In this document: one piece after another, positions 47,501 to 60,300 of the stretch
Layout of the letters: every line of letters starts with the position of its first letter
Position numbering within the stretch: position 1 is the stretch's first letter
NCBI GenBank assembly: GCA_002189035.1
Contig: NEEC01000004.1
Span: forward strand, 1,798,001-1,862,000
Direction: 5' to 3'
From: Utricularia gibba
Taxonomy: Eukaryota > Streptophyta > Magnoliopsida > Lamiales > Lentibulariaceae
DNA: 64,000 nucleotides
Position numbers and translations under genes: made by a program
The notes under the pieces: model-generated
Databases searched by the model: none
Told to the model about the DNA's origin: nothing
What the model saw: the letters and a program-made list of their open reading frames with translations, nothing else

Positions 47501-50480
47501 TCCAGAACCAACTTACATAAATCCCACATTTATTATAGAGATAATGAAGAAGAAATTAAGTAGAATTATTCAATGTATAAAAGGAATAATATAATAAAAG
47601 AGTCATGACAGTTTGTTAAATGATCTATTATTATTAATCTATTACATATTTTACCTTTAGAGACAGATATCTTTTGATTTGTTTATAATTTCTAGAACTC
47701 CAAATGATTTCACTACAACGTTCACGAAGCTTTCAGGCCATGCCACACGGCTGTCGAAAATGGATGACACGCTGCAGCTTCTCGGTTGTTTCTTTGGAGG
47801 AGGGCGGGGCGGGTCGTCCTCACGGGTCGACGGTAAGATATTTTGGAAGCGGCGAGGCCAGGCCAGTCAAGCCGAAACGAAAGCGATCCGAGTCAAGAAT
47901 GTGCTTCTCTCTTTGACATATCTGCAGACGCTTTCAAACCCTATTTCTTTTTCCTTCCCGCCGGCCAACTTCAATGTAATCATGTGAAGCCAGCCATCCC
48001 GGACAAGGTTCTTGATCGCACCCAATTCGACCAACAAATGGATACATATTCCTACATTACGAATCTTGTGCTTGCTGTCTTTTCTTAACACGAGCGAGTA
48101 CGGGGCATCAGTCCACACTGACCTCACATTCGAAATGGGCTTATCCAAAACCGTAGGTTCTTTCTGGTTTTCAAAATAAGTGAATAATGGGAACGTGATG
48201 TGTTCCAACTTCCAATACAGTACCGATTAAATGATGGAAAACTCCGCACCCATCTCCGAAAAGTTCGCACACCTTTGACGAGCAGACCTGGTCGTAATTT
48301 TCCAAGGCAGAGGTCATCCTACTTTCTTAGATTGGGAACAGAACCCAGACCCCGCTCGCGCTTCGTGGAAACGGGAAACATCATCATAGACTTTATTTCG
48401 AATCATGCTCCCACTAAGTAACATCGGAATCTGGTTTTCATCTTTCCAAGCACATGGAGCAATGAGTGTATAATCAGCTTCCAGGAAAAAACGCTTGATT
48501 GCGACCTATTCACAAAAAATTTCATCTTTCTTCCTGCGCAGCTGGTCGGGACGAGAGACTTCCGCATGCAAAATCAACATGTCTTATCTTTCGCTTTTCC
48601 CAAGTTTACACTTCAGAGGACATTTCGGTTTAGGGTTTACGTGTCGGATAAAAGACGAAAGATATTTTTCTCTTCTGTCTTTTTGATGACCATAGACATT
48701 CGATGGCTTGAAACTTGAGAAAAGCCAGAGGCAAGCGTCCCCACGAAGATGAAATGATGAGCCCAATATTGTGTTTTGCTTCTTCAAAATCATATTTCCA
48801 GAAATTATTGTGGAAGATGGATGTTTTAGAGACAAAGGGACTATTTTTGTTTTTATAATTTATTGAATTGATTGTGTTTAATTTTATCTTTTTTTTGGTA
48901 AAAATAAAAATTCATATTATGAGAAACTAAATTAAAAAAGTATTAAATTTATTAAATATCTGATTCAATATGAAATAAATTAATGCAATTATAAAAATAT
49001 CTTTATATATCTTTAAAATATATCAATATCATCACATTAAATTAAGCATATTAATTTAATCGGATAAATTTTAATATAATATAATTTTATATTATTTAAC
49101 AAAAAAATTATAACATTAAAAATAATTCTGTTCTACGTAATATAAAGTACATGTTCAAAACAGATAATATGTTCAAATTGTTATTAATTCTACCGTTTCA
49201 TAATTTGTATTTGTTAAAAAAAATATAATTAATTGTTATTTTACATTCAACTAGTTGCTATTAGTCTTTTTTTCAATCTTCAACATGTTTTTTTCAGTTA
49301 AATTTAATAAATGAAAAATTCTTTAGGAAATTGGTTTTATTTCATGATTCTTCATTCCAATCTTGACTAGTTGAATTTGCATAAATTAGACTTGAATGAT
49401 GGATTTTTTTTTTCACAATAGAACAACAATTTTTTTATGTGGATGATAAATTGGATAATATACAATATGTAAAATTTGTTGACGGTCTTATGAAACTTTA
49501 TTTTTCTAAATTTTAGTATGTAGACCTTTTTAAAAATAACTTGATAAATACTGTTAATAAAATAGAATTTGAGGATTTTGATAGATTATTAGAAAAAGAA
49601 AAAAAAACCCTGTTGGTTTAACCAAATTACTTCTTGATCATTTTTCTGAAGCTATTTAAAACAAGTAGAACAAAATATAATAAGCAAGCTAAAAGTTACC
49701 TAATCCATGAGTTTGTTCTATAATTTGAAGTACATAAATAAATAAAATAAAATCAGTTTTGAAATTGTAAAATTATTTCGTGAGATGATATAAAATTATA
49801 TTATAAATTTAATAAAATAATATATATTGTAAAACTTAATATATTAAATTATTATATATTTAATGTTATAATATGAATATATTTTTAAAATATATAAAAA
49901 TTATATAATATAATTTTTCTAATTAATATTATATTTAAGCACTAAAATAAAGTTTCAAAAAAATTAATAATTTATTAAGCTAATTATAAAATCTGAATTT
50001 TTGATTTTATAATGAGTAATTAAAAATTAAAATCTGAAAAATCAATTTAGTAAATTAATAAGAAAAACTTGTATTAAAACCACAGAAACGCTGTGACTAG
50101 GAATGCGTGAGGGATGCGTGATCATAGTGACGCCTAAAAGACGTCATCATGACCATGTCTATATTGTAAGATGATGGTAAATTTTAAATAAAATAATATT
50201 TCTCCTTATTTTCATTTAACTTTAAATTTTTGATTAGGGTAAAATTGTGTGTATATTCTTTAGATTTAGGGATAAGAACATGTTAATCAAAAGGTTTTAA
50301 TAGTCTACACAAAAAAGGTTACTTGGGGTTTAAGAAGGAGCGAGCACCTCTCTGAAGACTAAGTCAATCCATTGACTTGACTCAACCACCACGACACACA
50401 TCAAGGCCCCACTTTTATTTTTCTTTCACATTTAAAATATAAAATCCTGCGAAAATGTACGATAAGAAGGGTCTCGGGTA
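44525..50480. other. Long intergenic region between the sulfurase and NAC genes
   Basis: AT-rich throughout, apart from a GC-richer patch at about 47690-48420 in which I recognise no protein. It includes one copia fragment (45595-45708). No gene is supported. 48840-50100 is extremely AT-rich. Confidence 0.5.
45595..45708 (+). pseudogene. Copia RNase H fragment
   Basis: The plus-strand frame reads DNKATISIVKDP, then KYINIKYHVIRDYI, then a stop. This is the conserved C-terminal RNase H of copia polyproteins (DNKAAI...H...TKHI.I..H.IR). Copia-like residues continue past the stop (VEYLP). No LTR or other domain was found nearby, so it is an isolated relic. It is not the missing RNase H of the element at 16678, which lies 22 kb away and on the other strand. 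Confidence 0.75.
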
Positions 50481-50533
50481 CATCATCTCCTACTTGCCGT
50501 TTGTCGCACAAGAGCACGACTACACTTCCTGCC

Positions 50534-51802
50534 ATGGAAGTGGAGAATAGCGGCGGTCCTACGGAGGAGACGGTAGATGCAGACTATTCCGACCTGCCGG
50601 GGTTCCGTTTTCACCCCACCGACGAGGAGCTCGTCGGGTTTTATCTCCAGCGAAAAGTGGAGAAGAAAAGGCTGAGACCGGAGCTCATCAAGGAGGCGGA
50701 TATCTATAAGTTCGATCCCTGGGATCTTCCAAGTATGTATCGTGTTGTACTCGTCTTCTCTGATCACCCTTGTGATTATTTTATACTCTTTTCTGAGCTC
50801 GATACCTCATGGGGCAAACCTTCCAAAATAGAACATACATGGAATTTGTTATACGTGTGAACACTCCTTCAGTGTTCCTCCATTTCAATGGTAGTTGAAA
50901 GTAAAAGCAAAAGAAGATGTTCATCAGCTTTATTCATCTTTAGCATAATTTGGACCTCGATTACGGGGAAAAACGTGCTGTTAGATGCGCAATGTTGTTC
51001 TGTGTGGGTGAGTGAATGATGAATTTGTTGTGGTTGATCTCAGGGTCGAGCAATGGCGGGGCGGAAAAAGAGTGGTATTTCTTTTGCAAACGAGGAAGAA
51101 AGTACAAGAACAGCATCCGTCCCAACAGAGTCACCAGCTCCGGGTTTTGGAAAGCCACCGGCATCGACCGGCCGATATACTCTTCCTCCGGCGACATCAT
51201 CGGCCTCAAGAAATCACTCGTTTACTACCGCGGGAGCGCCGGTAAAGGCACAAAAACCGAGTGGATGATGCATGAGTTCCGGTTGCCACCGCATCAAGCC
51301 GACGAGAATTCCATTCCTCAAGATGCGGTAAGATTTGCCTCAATTTTATTTTGATAAAGATCATATCTTTTTGCATGTCACAAACTTGATGTTCATGTAG
51401 GAGGTTTGGACCCTGTGCCGAATACTAAAAAGAAGCACTTCTCACGCCAAGTGTTCATCTTCATCCCAATTGAAAGCGTCTGCTTCCACCTTCAGCCCCG
51501 GAATCGACCCTCCCTCCGATCACAGCAGCCCGGAAACCGTCAGCATCGCGTCCGATGAACATAACATCAATCTTATGAAAGCCATTGCAGCTTCCCACAA
51601 ATCGCCCACATTCAGCCATTGTATAGGCAATGAACAAGATTGGAGCCATTCATCGGCTCCAACACTGATTCCTCAAGCCCAGCGGACGACGGTGTGGTCA
51701 TCATTTATGTACGACGAGATCGGGAACCCATCGGACTTTCGAGATTGGGATCTCCAGTCTATAGTAAACCATGCATCATCCTCTCCTACGTTCTACCGGT
51801 GA
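50534..51802 (+). CDS. NAC transcription factor, JUB1/NAC042-like
   Basis: A plant NAC transcription factor acting in the nucleus. It has the usual three exons, 50534-50732, 51044-51327 and 51401-51802, giving 294 residues with all phases consistent. The NAC DNA-binding domain shows its subdomains in order: [37 protein letters not shown]...[32 protein letters not shown], then EVWTLCRI at the start of exon 3. The C-terminal activation region is short and ends with DWDLQSIV near the end. A similar tail occurs in Arabidopsis NAC042 (JUNGBRUNNEN1), a hydrogen-peroxide-responsive regulator of stress tolerance and ageing. Assignment to that subgroup rests on the NAC sequence and this tail and is moderately sure. 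I chose the ATG at 50534 because no in-frame ATG lies upstream. It is convergent with the SR45 gene. Confidence 0.93.
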
Positions 51803-52531
51803 ATGTCTTCACAGCTTCCACCATGTTTCATAAAGAGAAATTTAAATAAATTAGTGACATTAGACTCTGATATAGTGTATGGATTACATCTATGAGCTTG
51901 TACGATGATAAACTAACTGCCTTTGACAGTAGGGAATGCGTACAAGATAGGCATGCGAAGCAACTCATCATCTTTTTTGTTTTTTATTCCCCGCAGTCAA
52001 TTTTGGAGAGCTCTGATTTTTCTTAACTTCCACGGTTGCGATTGACCTGGTAAAGAACAGCACACCTTTACATGTGCCGTCGTTCGGGAATTGTCTTGTG
52101 AGGATGATACTAAACAATTTAGAACATGTTTTATAGAGTTCAGGAAAGGTATGTGTAATACGCTGTCTTGATATACTTCTCATACTCAAATAATCAGAAA
52201 CCATATCAAACACAAGATCACGAATAATTTTTTAGCAAACCATCAACCAGGGACTAAGATTACTAAATAAGAAAAAAATGTTGCTTCCAGATAGAAGGTG
52301 CTTGCTAATAGTTGTCAACTAATTTAAATCCAACAAGATTGTGAATGTCGGGAAAAAGTGATCATTTGTCAGGATAGTGCAGGAGACTAATGGTTTACAA
52401 GGCAGGGAAAAGTGCGCTTTAGTTCAACGGCGACGAAAGTGCAACACACTACATGCGCCTTCACAACTCAAAAGACTAACCAACGCCACATAGAGAGCAA
52501 TGCCGCCACGCTGTAGTGGACTGGGAGGTGA
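51803..52531. other. Convergent 3' regions of the NAC and SR45 genes
   Basis: This 730-bp spacer must contain the 3' untranslated regions of two genes that point at each other. No further coding sequence was recognised. Confidence 0.5.
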
Positions 52532-55056
52532 TCATGGCTTGCGCGGAGGGGAACCGCTGCTGCTCCTGCTGCTGCTGCTAGGGCTTCTACCTCGGACAGG
52601 CCTGATCACAGTGTCTCTAGTTAGAACAGGTGAAACAACACTACAAAAAACAAAAGGAGTAGAATACGCCAAAAAGTGATTTTTTCATGGTTTACAATGA
52701 CCGAGAAAAAAGAGCAGGGTGGTGGCAGTTCATGTACTACCTTCTAGGGCTGCGACTTCTTGATACTCTCCGTGGGGCCTGAGGATAAATGGTTCATAGG
52801 TAACAGAAAGCATAGCTGAATCACAAACAATAAAGAAAGAGAGAGACAGCTCAAAGAGACCAACCCTTCGTGGGCTGGGTGATGAAGAGTAAGAAGACGA
52901 TCTACCACGCCTGGGAGGTGGCCCACGCCCTCTGTGGAACATGAGAAAACATTAAATAGACTCTTGACGCTGTCAATAAAGGATTATGATTGTTTTTTTA
53001 AACAATAATCAATTCAGATACGACAGCTGAGAAATTTGCAAATCACCTTCTCGGAGATGGTGATCTTGATGGTGAACGTGCAGGCCTCCTAACAGGAGAG
53101 CGGCTGCGCCTTCTACCAACTGGAGACCTTCTAGGAGGGGTTCTGGCACGTCTTGGAGATCTATAATGATATTCCAATCATTAAAATAGTATTTTTGCTT
53201 TTCAAGGATAAGAGAGTTTCGTTAATTGTGCATCTGGACCTGCTCTTCAATAATTAAAAGGCAAGATAAGATAAAAGCCAACCTTCTCCTAGGCGGGGGT
53301 GGGGAACGCCGACGAACAGGACTACCACGCACTCTTCTCAGAAGTTCCATGGGATTTAACAGTAAGAAACACCAAAATGAGATGCATTCAAGTCAAAATA
53401 CACTACAATTTCAAAAAAATTTAGAACCTTATAGGTGAGCGGAAACGCCTTGGGGGTGAGGAGGGTGAACGTGCCCTCGCAGGAGACAGAGGTCTTCTTC
53501 GAGGTGGTGGACTGTCACCTCGTCGATAAGGGGATTCCACACCACGTCGTGGAGGTGAATCAGCACGCCGACGTGGTTGTGGTGGAGAATCTCGATCCCT
53601 TCTTGGAGATCCTCTTCTTACTACAGGTGAACGACGTCTAGGTGGAGGAGATGGAGGTTTCCGGCGAGGAGACACTGAAAAAACAAATATTTTCTTGTTT
53701 TAAGAGATGAAGTGAAAGTACTTTCATGGCATTGCTTATAACCTTACATTCTTGTGGCTGCTTAGCTTCATCCTTTCCATTGCCAACTATAGCATCTTCA
53801 GATTTTGGGGCGTCCCTGCCAGAAATGGCTGCAGGAGGTTTTGAGGGAGAAGAAACCTTTTTTCTCTCTGGCAACGTAAACTTGGCTCTGACCACCTTGC
53901 CATCAATTTGAGCCTGCGTAAAATTTAGGAAAAGATTGGATAGCCGTAAAGGATTAATGTGCATCCTCATGAAACATAGACAGTGACAAGACTTACGCCA
54001 TCCATGTACAACTGGGCCTTTTCAGCTTCAGCCCTGTTCTTGAACCTAACATATGCAAATCCCTTTGGAAGGTTTACCTGTAGTAAGAATAGCATCATTT
54101 CCAAGAATGTATCCTGCATCACATTACCTTGCCATATGCTAAAATTAGTACTTACAGAAGCATCGATAGCCAGTTGCACGTGCACAATCTCACCAAAATT
54201 ACCTGTACAAAGCAGCCCAAGAGTAAACGAAAACATAGAAATTTAACACGCGGCAATGTCTCTTGAAGAGTCCATGAGCCGGAATCAACAATGAGTATAC
54301 GACATGCAACATGAAAAAACACATACCAAAAATTTCTTTCAAATGATTCTCATTCACATTCCTGCTAAGCTGGTCCACATGGAGCACAAGTGATTCAGGA
54401 ATGGGAGAGGCTTTCCTGGATTAAAATAAAGGAAGATTCACATAAACTGTAAACATGGAATACGTTAACTGGGGCGTTGCTGAAAAGAAATGAATACGTA
54501 GAAATCTGAATAATTTGCATGTTTTAGTATAACGGATACCCACAAGCCTGTTAGCTACAACTCTTCTAAGTAGCTCTGTTGATTTTTTAGTATACCTTGG
54601 AGGTGGTGAAGCTTTTTTAGTCTGAGCAGGTGGAGAGCGACCCCGTCTACCCCCATCAGCAGGACTGAAAAAAAAAAAAAAAAAACAGCACACAATCATA
54701 ACTACATCCATGGCACCTAAAAGAAACAAGGAATCACAACAAAAATAATTATTTGTTTAATTGGTCAATGCAATGCTATAGTTCATACACGCCATAAGCC
54801 CATGTGAGCGCCTGAAATTTCTGTGAAATCAAAAACAAAGAAATATGAACCTTTTACGTGGAGGAGGGCTACGGCTGCGAGGGCTTCCCTTGGGGGAACG
54901 AGACGAAGACGAGGAGAAGGACCGTGAGCGGGACCTAGACTTCGAACTAGATCTCGAAGAGCGAGAGGATGAACGCGAGCGCCCCGGCGACGGAGAACGA
55001 GATTCAGAAGATGAGTGCGAACCCCGCGACGGCCTACCGCGTCCAGCTTTCGCCAT
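52532..55056 (-). CDS. Serine/arginine-rich splicing factor SR45
   Basis: SR45 is a nuclear speckle protein and relative of metazoan RNPS1. It acts in splice-site choice and exon-junction complexes and, in Arabidopsis, in flowering, glucose and ABA responses. Twelve exons on the minus strand: 55056-54851, 54664-54596, 54415-54327, 54202-54156, 54077-53997, 53913-53748, 53674-53428, 53336-53283, 53160-53047, 52931-52865, 52778-52741, 52616-52532. Phases agree and give 420 residues, close to the 414 I recall for Arabidopsis. The order is typical: an N-terminal RS domain (starting MAKAGRGRPSRGS), one RRM (SLVLHVDQLSRNVNENHLKE, then GFAYVRFKNRAEAEKAQLYM), and a long C-terminal RS domain rich in SPRR, SPPRR and RSRSP. 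The last exon has an AGC-repeat serine run and ends SPPRKP. Exons 10-12 are short and fit only with the chosen AG and GT sites. Confidence 0.95.
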
Positions 55057-57362
55057 GATTGCAGTTCGGAGCCCGGTGGAATCCAAGATCCAACAACAGA
55101 AAACCCTAGGGCACACAACCAGCGAAGTGAACTCCGCCTCGCTGGTCGCCACAGATAGTTGGGCTTTAAGGCCCCCCAAACGTAGAACTTCAACCGCATG
55201 GCCCAAAAAGAATTCTAAAATAAAACTATTTTATTCAAAATAAATACAAAATTATTACTTTATATTTAAATATTTATGTTTATTACATAAAATTTAATTC
55301 ACGTGCCCCCAAATGAAAAATTTTAGTTGGTAAAATTTCAAAAACCTAATTATTTTCATAATTTTATTTCAAATTATACATATGGTTCATTCAATTGCGT
55401 CAAATGTATTTAAATATTAATATTTATTCTAAATATATTTAAATATTTATTCTAAATATAATTAAATATTTATTTTTCTTATACATGTGTAGAACTTGTG
55501 CATGTGTATGTACACACACTCCCAAATTGATAAAATTTTTCACATCTAAATAACCAATTTCCTCTTGAATTTGAATAAATAAATTCCTTATGGGTTTGTA
55601 TTTGATTCATCTAAATCATTCTAGTAAAAATCACATTAAGTATAAAATATCTATCAACCACATGTTACTTTACAAATTTAATTAAACTCATGTACAAAAT
55701 AGGTCATGAATGGAGCCGGAAAATTAGCAAAATACACAATTTAAAAAAATGATTGGAAAAATACATAACATTGAAAAATGCTTTGTAACACATGTTTTCC
55801 ACTTTTTTTGTATGATTGTCAGTGAATCTTAGAGTTCAATTTGTATTATCCAACACAATTACAAGTTGTAATTATTACATTGTTACACGTAGATCATCTT
55901 TCCCATGTGAGATATTTCAAACTAGACGGAAATGGAGTCGGTCTGGTTCAAAACCCATATTTGACCGGTCAAATCCGGTGTTGACCTGTCACATCCGAAT
56001 TAATACAAAATATTATAATTTTAAAAAGTATATTAAAATGTTATTAATATATCAATTATCAATATTAAACATTAATAATATAATGAATATATTAATTTTT
56101 AATAAGAAATATCATGTGTAATTTCATTCATATAAATATAAATACTGAAATATTTTATCTATTTAATAAAAAAATAAAATTAAAATAATTTGCACATTAA
56201 TTTTTATATGTAAAACATAGTATGAAAATCATTACCCTAAATAAATCATATTTTTTTTCAACCACACCAAATGATACAATGATCAAATTGAAATATATTT
56301 TAAAATAATATTTTTAACAAAATAAATTAATTTCTTACATTATATAAATATTTCGAAATCCAAATTTTTAATTATTTTTTAATTTAAAATATTATTGTTT
56401 AAAAATATGTATTGTTATAAAAATGCATATTATTATTTATAAATACATCATACTAATATTTTTCAATGCATATTGTTGTTTAAAAATTATTTATTTATTT
56501 ACTTGAAAATTTTTCTGTTATAAATCTAATGGAGTGATCAGTATTAGAGTTTTAATAATATTATATTGATAAGTTGTTCACTTCATACATCATTTTTATT
56601 GGTTTATAAATTTTTCGATTTTATGCTTTTAAGGGATGAGATGCATTATTCATTATTAGATTTTAATTATATTTGTAAATTTTTAAGGTTATATGATCCT
56701 ATGAAGTAGTATGCATCGTTTAATATTAGGTTTTAATTATGTTTGTAAATTTTCAGATTAATATGTTTGTACATATATCAATTTTATCTATAAAATATAC
56801 TTATTAGTGTAACTAAAATATATTAACATGTGTGAGGTTTATTTCATTTGCAAAAATATATGTTTTGCAATTAACTTTTTTTTATAAAATATGTTTTATA
56901 TTATCAAATAACATATATAAAACTTAACATCATACGATATTAAAATTTTAATGTAACTATAATTTTTTATTACACATTATATGTAGTAGGGTTCAATATT
57001 CATTATTGGGTTTTAATTATTTTTAAAGATATTTTCAATTTTATTATCCTAATGAGTTGGGTGTAGAATTCATAATTATTTTATTTAAATTTGTTAAGTT
57101 TTTTCAGTATTGAGTTTTATTTATATTATGTTAATAATTTTTTGTTTATAAATCTATATTTGTTAATTTATAAATTCTATTAAAGGGGGTGATTCAATAT
57201 TAGATTTAATCATAGTATTTATAAAACTTTGATATATGAAAAAACTGAAAATTTTAAAAAGATTGATATTTTATTAACAATACTTATAAAACTGGTACAT
57301 TGATAACAATTTTATGTCATTTTTTTCTTGGATATTACAATTTTCTTTACCATTGCTTTTCT
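55057..57362. other. SR45 promoter region, then AT-rich repeats
   Basis: The first 150 bp or so are GC-richer and should contain the SR45 leader and promoter. The remainder is AT-rich with no gene. A degenerate tandem repeat occupies part of it. Confidence 0.5.
56635..57120 (+). repeat. Degenerate AT-rich tandem repeat, unit about 65-75 bp
   Basis: Successive segments share TTCATTATTAGATTTTAATT, GTTTAATATTAGGTTTTAAT or TTCATTATTGGGTTTTAATT, followed by TATTTGTAAATTTT-like sequence and GATCCTATGA- or ATCCTAATGA-like words. Units near 56641, 56710 and 56998 are the clearest. They differ by many substitutions and indels. Confidence 0.55.
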
Positions 57363-60300
57363 TCAGCTAACAAATTTACTTTTTTGCTTGCTTGATTGTG
57401 GCTGGGAGCTTGATGTAAAATCAGATGGATGGAGGTGCGATATTGAATTTCGAGCAGGGGTATATGAAGACTGGGTTGATGTGGCTGATGGTCCGTCATA
57501 GGAAGAGTGCCGCAAACTGAAGAAAGATGATGGATGGAAATCTAGAGATAGCAGATTACTATCTCGTCCAGAAGGTCGTACTAAAGTGAAGTCATTCATC
57601 AAAAGTTGGGAGGCATGATCCAGTAATTGATTATCATGATCAGGAACTGAAGGCGACAATGCATTCAAATCAATTAGATTGAATGTCTAGATCTTTTTAG
57701 GTCTACCCTTCTTTTTCTTTTATTATTGGTAATCCATAGGTCTCTTGTGCCTTGTTGCTTTATGCCAACCCAATTTGATTCGCCGTTTAGAGGGATCAAC
57801 ATGAAGGTGAAAAGCTGGTGGTGCCAAATCTTGTTCATCTCTTATAGGATGAACCTCACTATTATAAGTCCTCAACATTGACGATAGTCTTTAATAATCA
57901 TTGGTTTTGTCCTTAAGGTTCATCCGAAACTGGTGACATGCCTAATAAAGAAAAGTTAATAGATTTGAGTTATAAGTTATATTGAAGATAGAGTTTTTTC
58001 GTGTACCTTTTATGCACGACTACAAGGATATCGGTCTAATTGCCACACATCACAATCGTAGTGCTGGTCTTCAACTCTAACCCTTCGAGTTTCAATGATG
58101 CAATTGGTCTCTAGTTTGACATCTACCACATGAATTCGTTCATCATATACAGTGCAGGTAAGTCAAGGTACTAGTCTTAATCCTGCCTCATAGGCCTCAT
58201 GCACCTTGTCACTAAAAGTTCGGTCAACTGATCTCCTTGCTAGAGCTTCTGCCCTGTACTTTTCAAAATAATATCGACTTTTTTCTAAGGTGACCTGCAT
58301 AGATAGGTATACCCATGCTATTTCATTTACATGAATCTATATGTATTAAAAGTTTTCACCTTTGTAATAGCCTTTGGAGGTAGATGACGGGCATCTCGTA
58401 ATGCTCCATTCAAGGCCTCCGCATGATTCGTAGTCATGATCTCATACCTAATAAATTAGGAAATCAGAATGACAATGTAATTCGTAGTACCTAATTACAA
58501 GAATTCACGTACCGATGACTCCCATCATGTGTCAAGGTCCAATCAATCAAAGGAATATCCATCATGTAGCGATATGCTTTTGGACTGACCCTTGCAAGGT
58601 GATTCATTACTTGTGTATGTTTGAAGTCATTCCTAGAGTAGGCAGCCCTGTAACTAATCGTCGATACCTCCTTGAATTTTGATTTAGCATGGTTCATGCA
58701 ATTTTTTCGAATGTGGAAAACATAGAAACAATGAACACCATATGAGGGAACAAACTCTTGGTATCGTCTGTACATAGCTAACAGTTCAGATCCACGATCA
58801 CTGATGATACATATTCCCATTCTTCCCTTGATTACATATTGAACCAATTACTCCATAAACCAAATCCAGTCCTTGGCACTTTTACCATGCACAAATGCAT
58901 ATCCCAATGGGACTACATGGTTACTTGCATCAATAGCAACTGCTACAAGTAACTTGTAGTCGTAACTACCATATAAGTGCATAGCATTCACGCACATGAC
59001 TGGTTGACAATGCATGAAAGCTTTTATTGAAAAGCCAAAAGCCCAGAAAACCTACTTCAAGAGACGATCACCATGAACATTGATCTTATGGTCCCATGTC
59101 ACCACTGTCCTGGATTTTGCTTTCGAACCTCTTTAAGATAGATAAGTAGTTGGACACAAGAAGTCTACCATATACCATAATGAAATTCATAGGCTTGTCA
59201 CATACAAGCCCAAACATGCCACTTAGGTATATCATAGGTAAATAGCTCCGTGATGATACGTTGAACACCTAGAATTGTTAACTTTGGGCTTAGATACGGA
59301 ATAAGCCGAGGAGCAACATATCATATGTTTAGGTTGGCGTGAGTGGATGCTGCTTCTGACGTTAGTTCACAGGTATAAGACTCTATTAGCTTTGTTATCT
59401 TCCACATTCCTAATCTCTTTTAATAAGTTGCTCTAAACTTAAATGGGAAATACTCCTTCCCACTATAAGTCTACAGACATATCACCTCAAACTGGTACTT
59501 ATCACTTTTGCATGTTCTGCATTCTCGCTAAGCAATGGTAAGATGCCACTTCACAATTGCATCCATGACAGTCTTATGATCCTTGAGTGTCATACCCTGC
59601 TGAAGAATTCCAGTTCTCTCATCGTAATAATCTCCTGGAACGAATGCATCCATTGAATCAATATAAACATCTGGTTCGTCCTCTTCTTGAGTTGGTAAGG
59701 AGATTCCTACATATGTCTCATGAATCTCAATGTCTGGAGGCAAGCCAGGTAAATCTTCAACCTCCAATTCTGCAAATACCTCCTCAAAATCTGGGCCAGC
59801 TGGCATACTATCATCATCAGATAAATTGTGTGCCTCATTTGGATATATGTCATCTCCAACTAGAAAGCCATGGAAGTCATCTTGGTAGTCATAATCCCTA
59901 CTTTGGTCATAATAATTAAAGAAAGGATCATGGACAAAATGACCAGTTTCATATTGATAGTCCATGCCATGACTAGTGTTGTAGTTGTGATCAATCGAAA
60001 ATTGAGGGATCGAACCTAAAACTGATGGAAAATACAAAATCAATGATATAGTCAAATTTACAATCTTTATGTATAAAATCATTTTATATCTTCCAAATGA
60101 TAATAAGACTGTTACGAATCTTCAAATGGATTAAATTCTTCATACGGATATTGTGAGTAATCATATTGCTATGGATATTGTGATTGCTGTTGAGTAAGCG
60201 ACATTGCAAATTTTTAAAGAATAATTATTAAAAATTAAATATCTACATCTTTAAATCGATTTTAAAGCATTGAAAGTAATTATTATTAAAAAAAATTTAT

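Noticed and set aside
47679-48421. Overlapping frames of 70-113 codons on both strands
   Set aside because: Several frames compete over the same GC-richer patch and none has a recognisable motif.
50501-50533. Upstream extension of the NAC reading frame
   Set aside because: It lacks an ATG. The first in-frame ATG is at 50534, and the protein from there matches the family.
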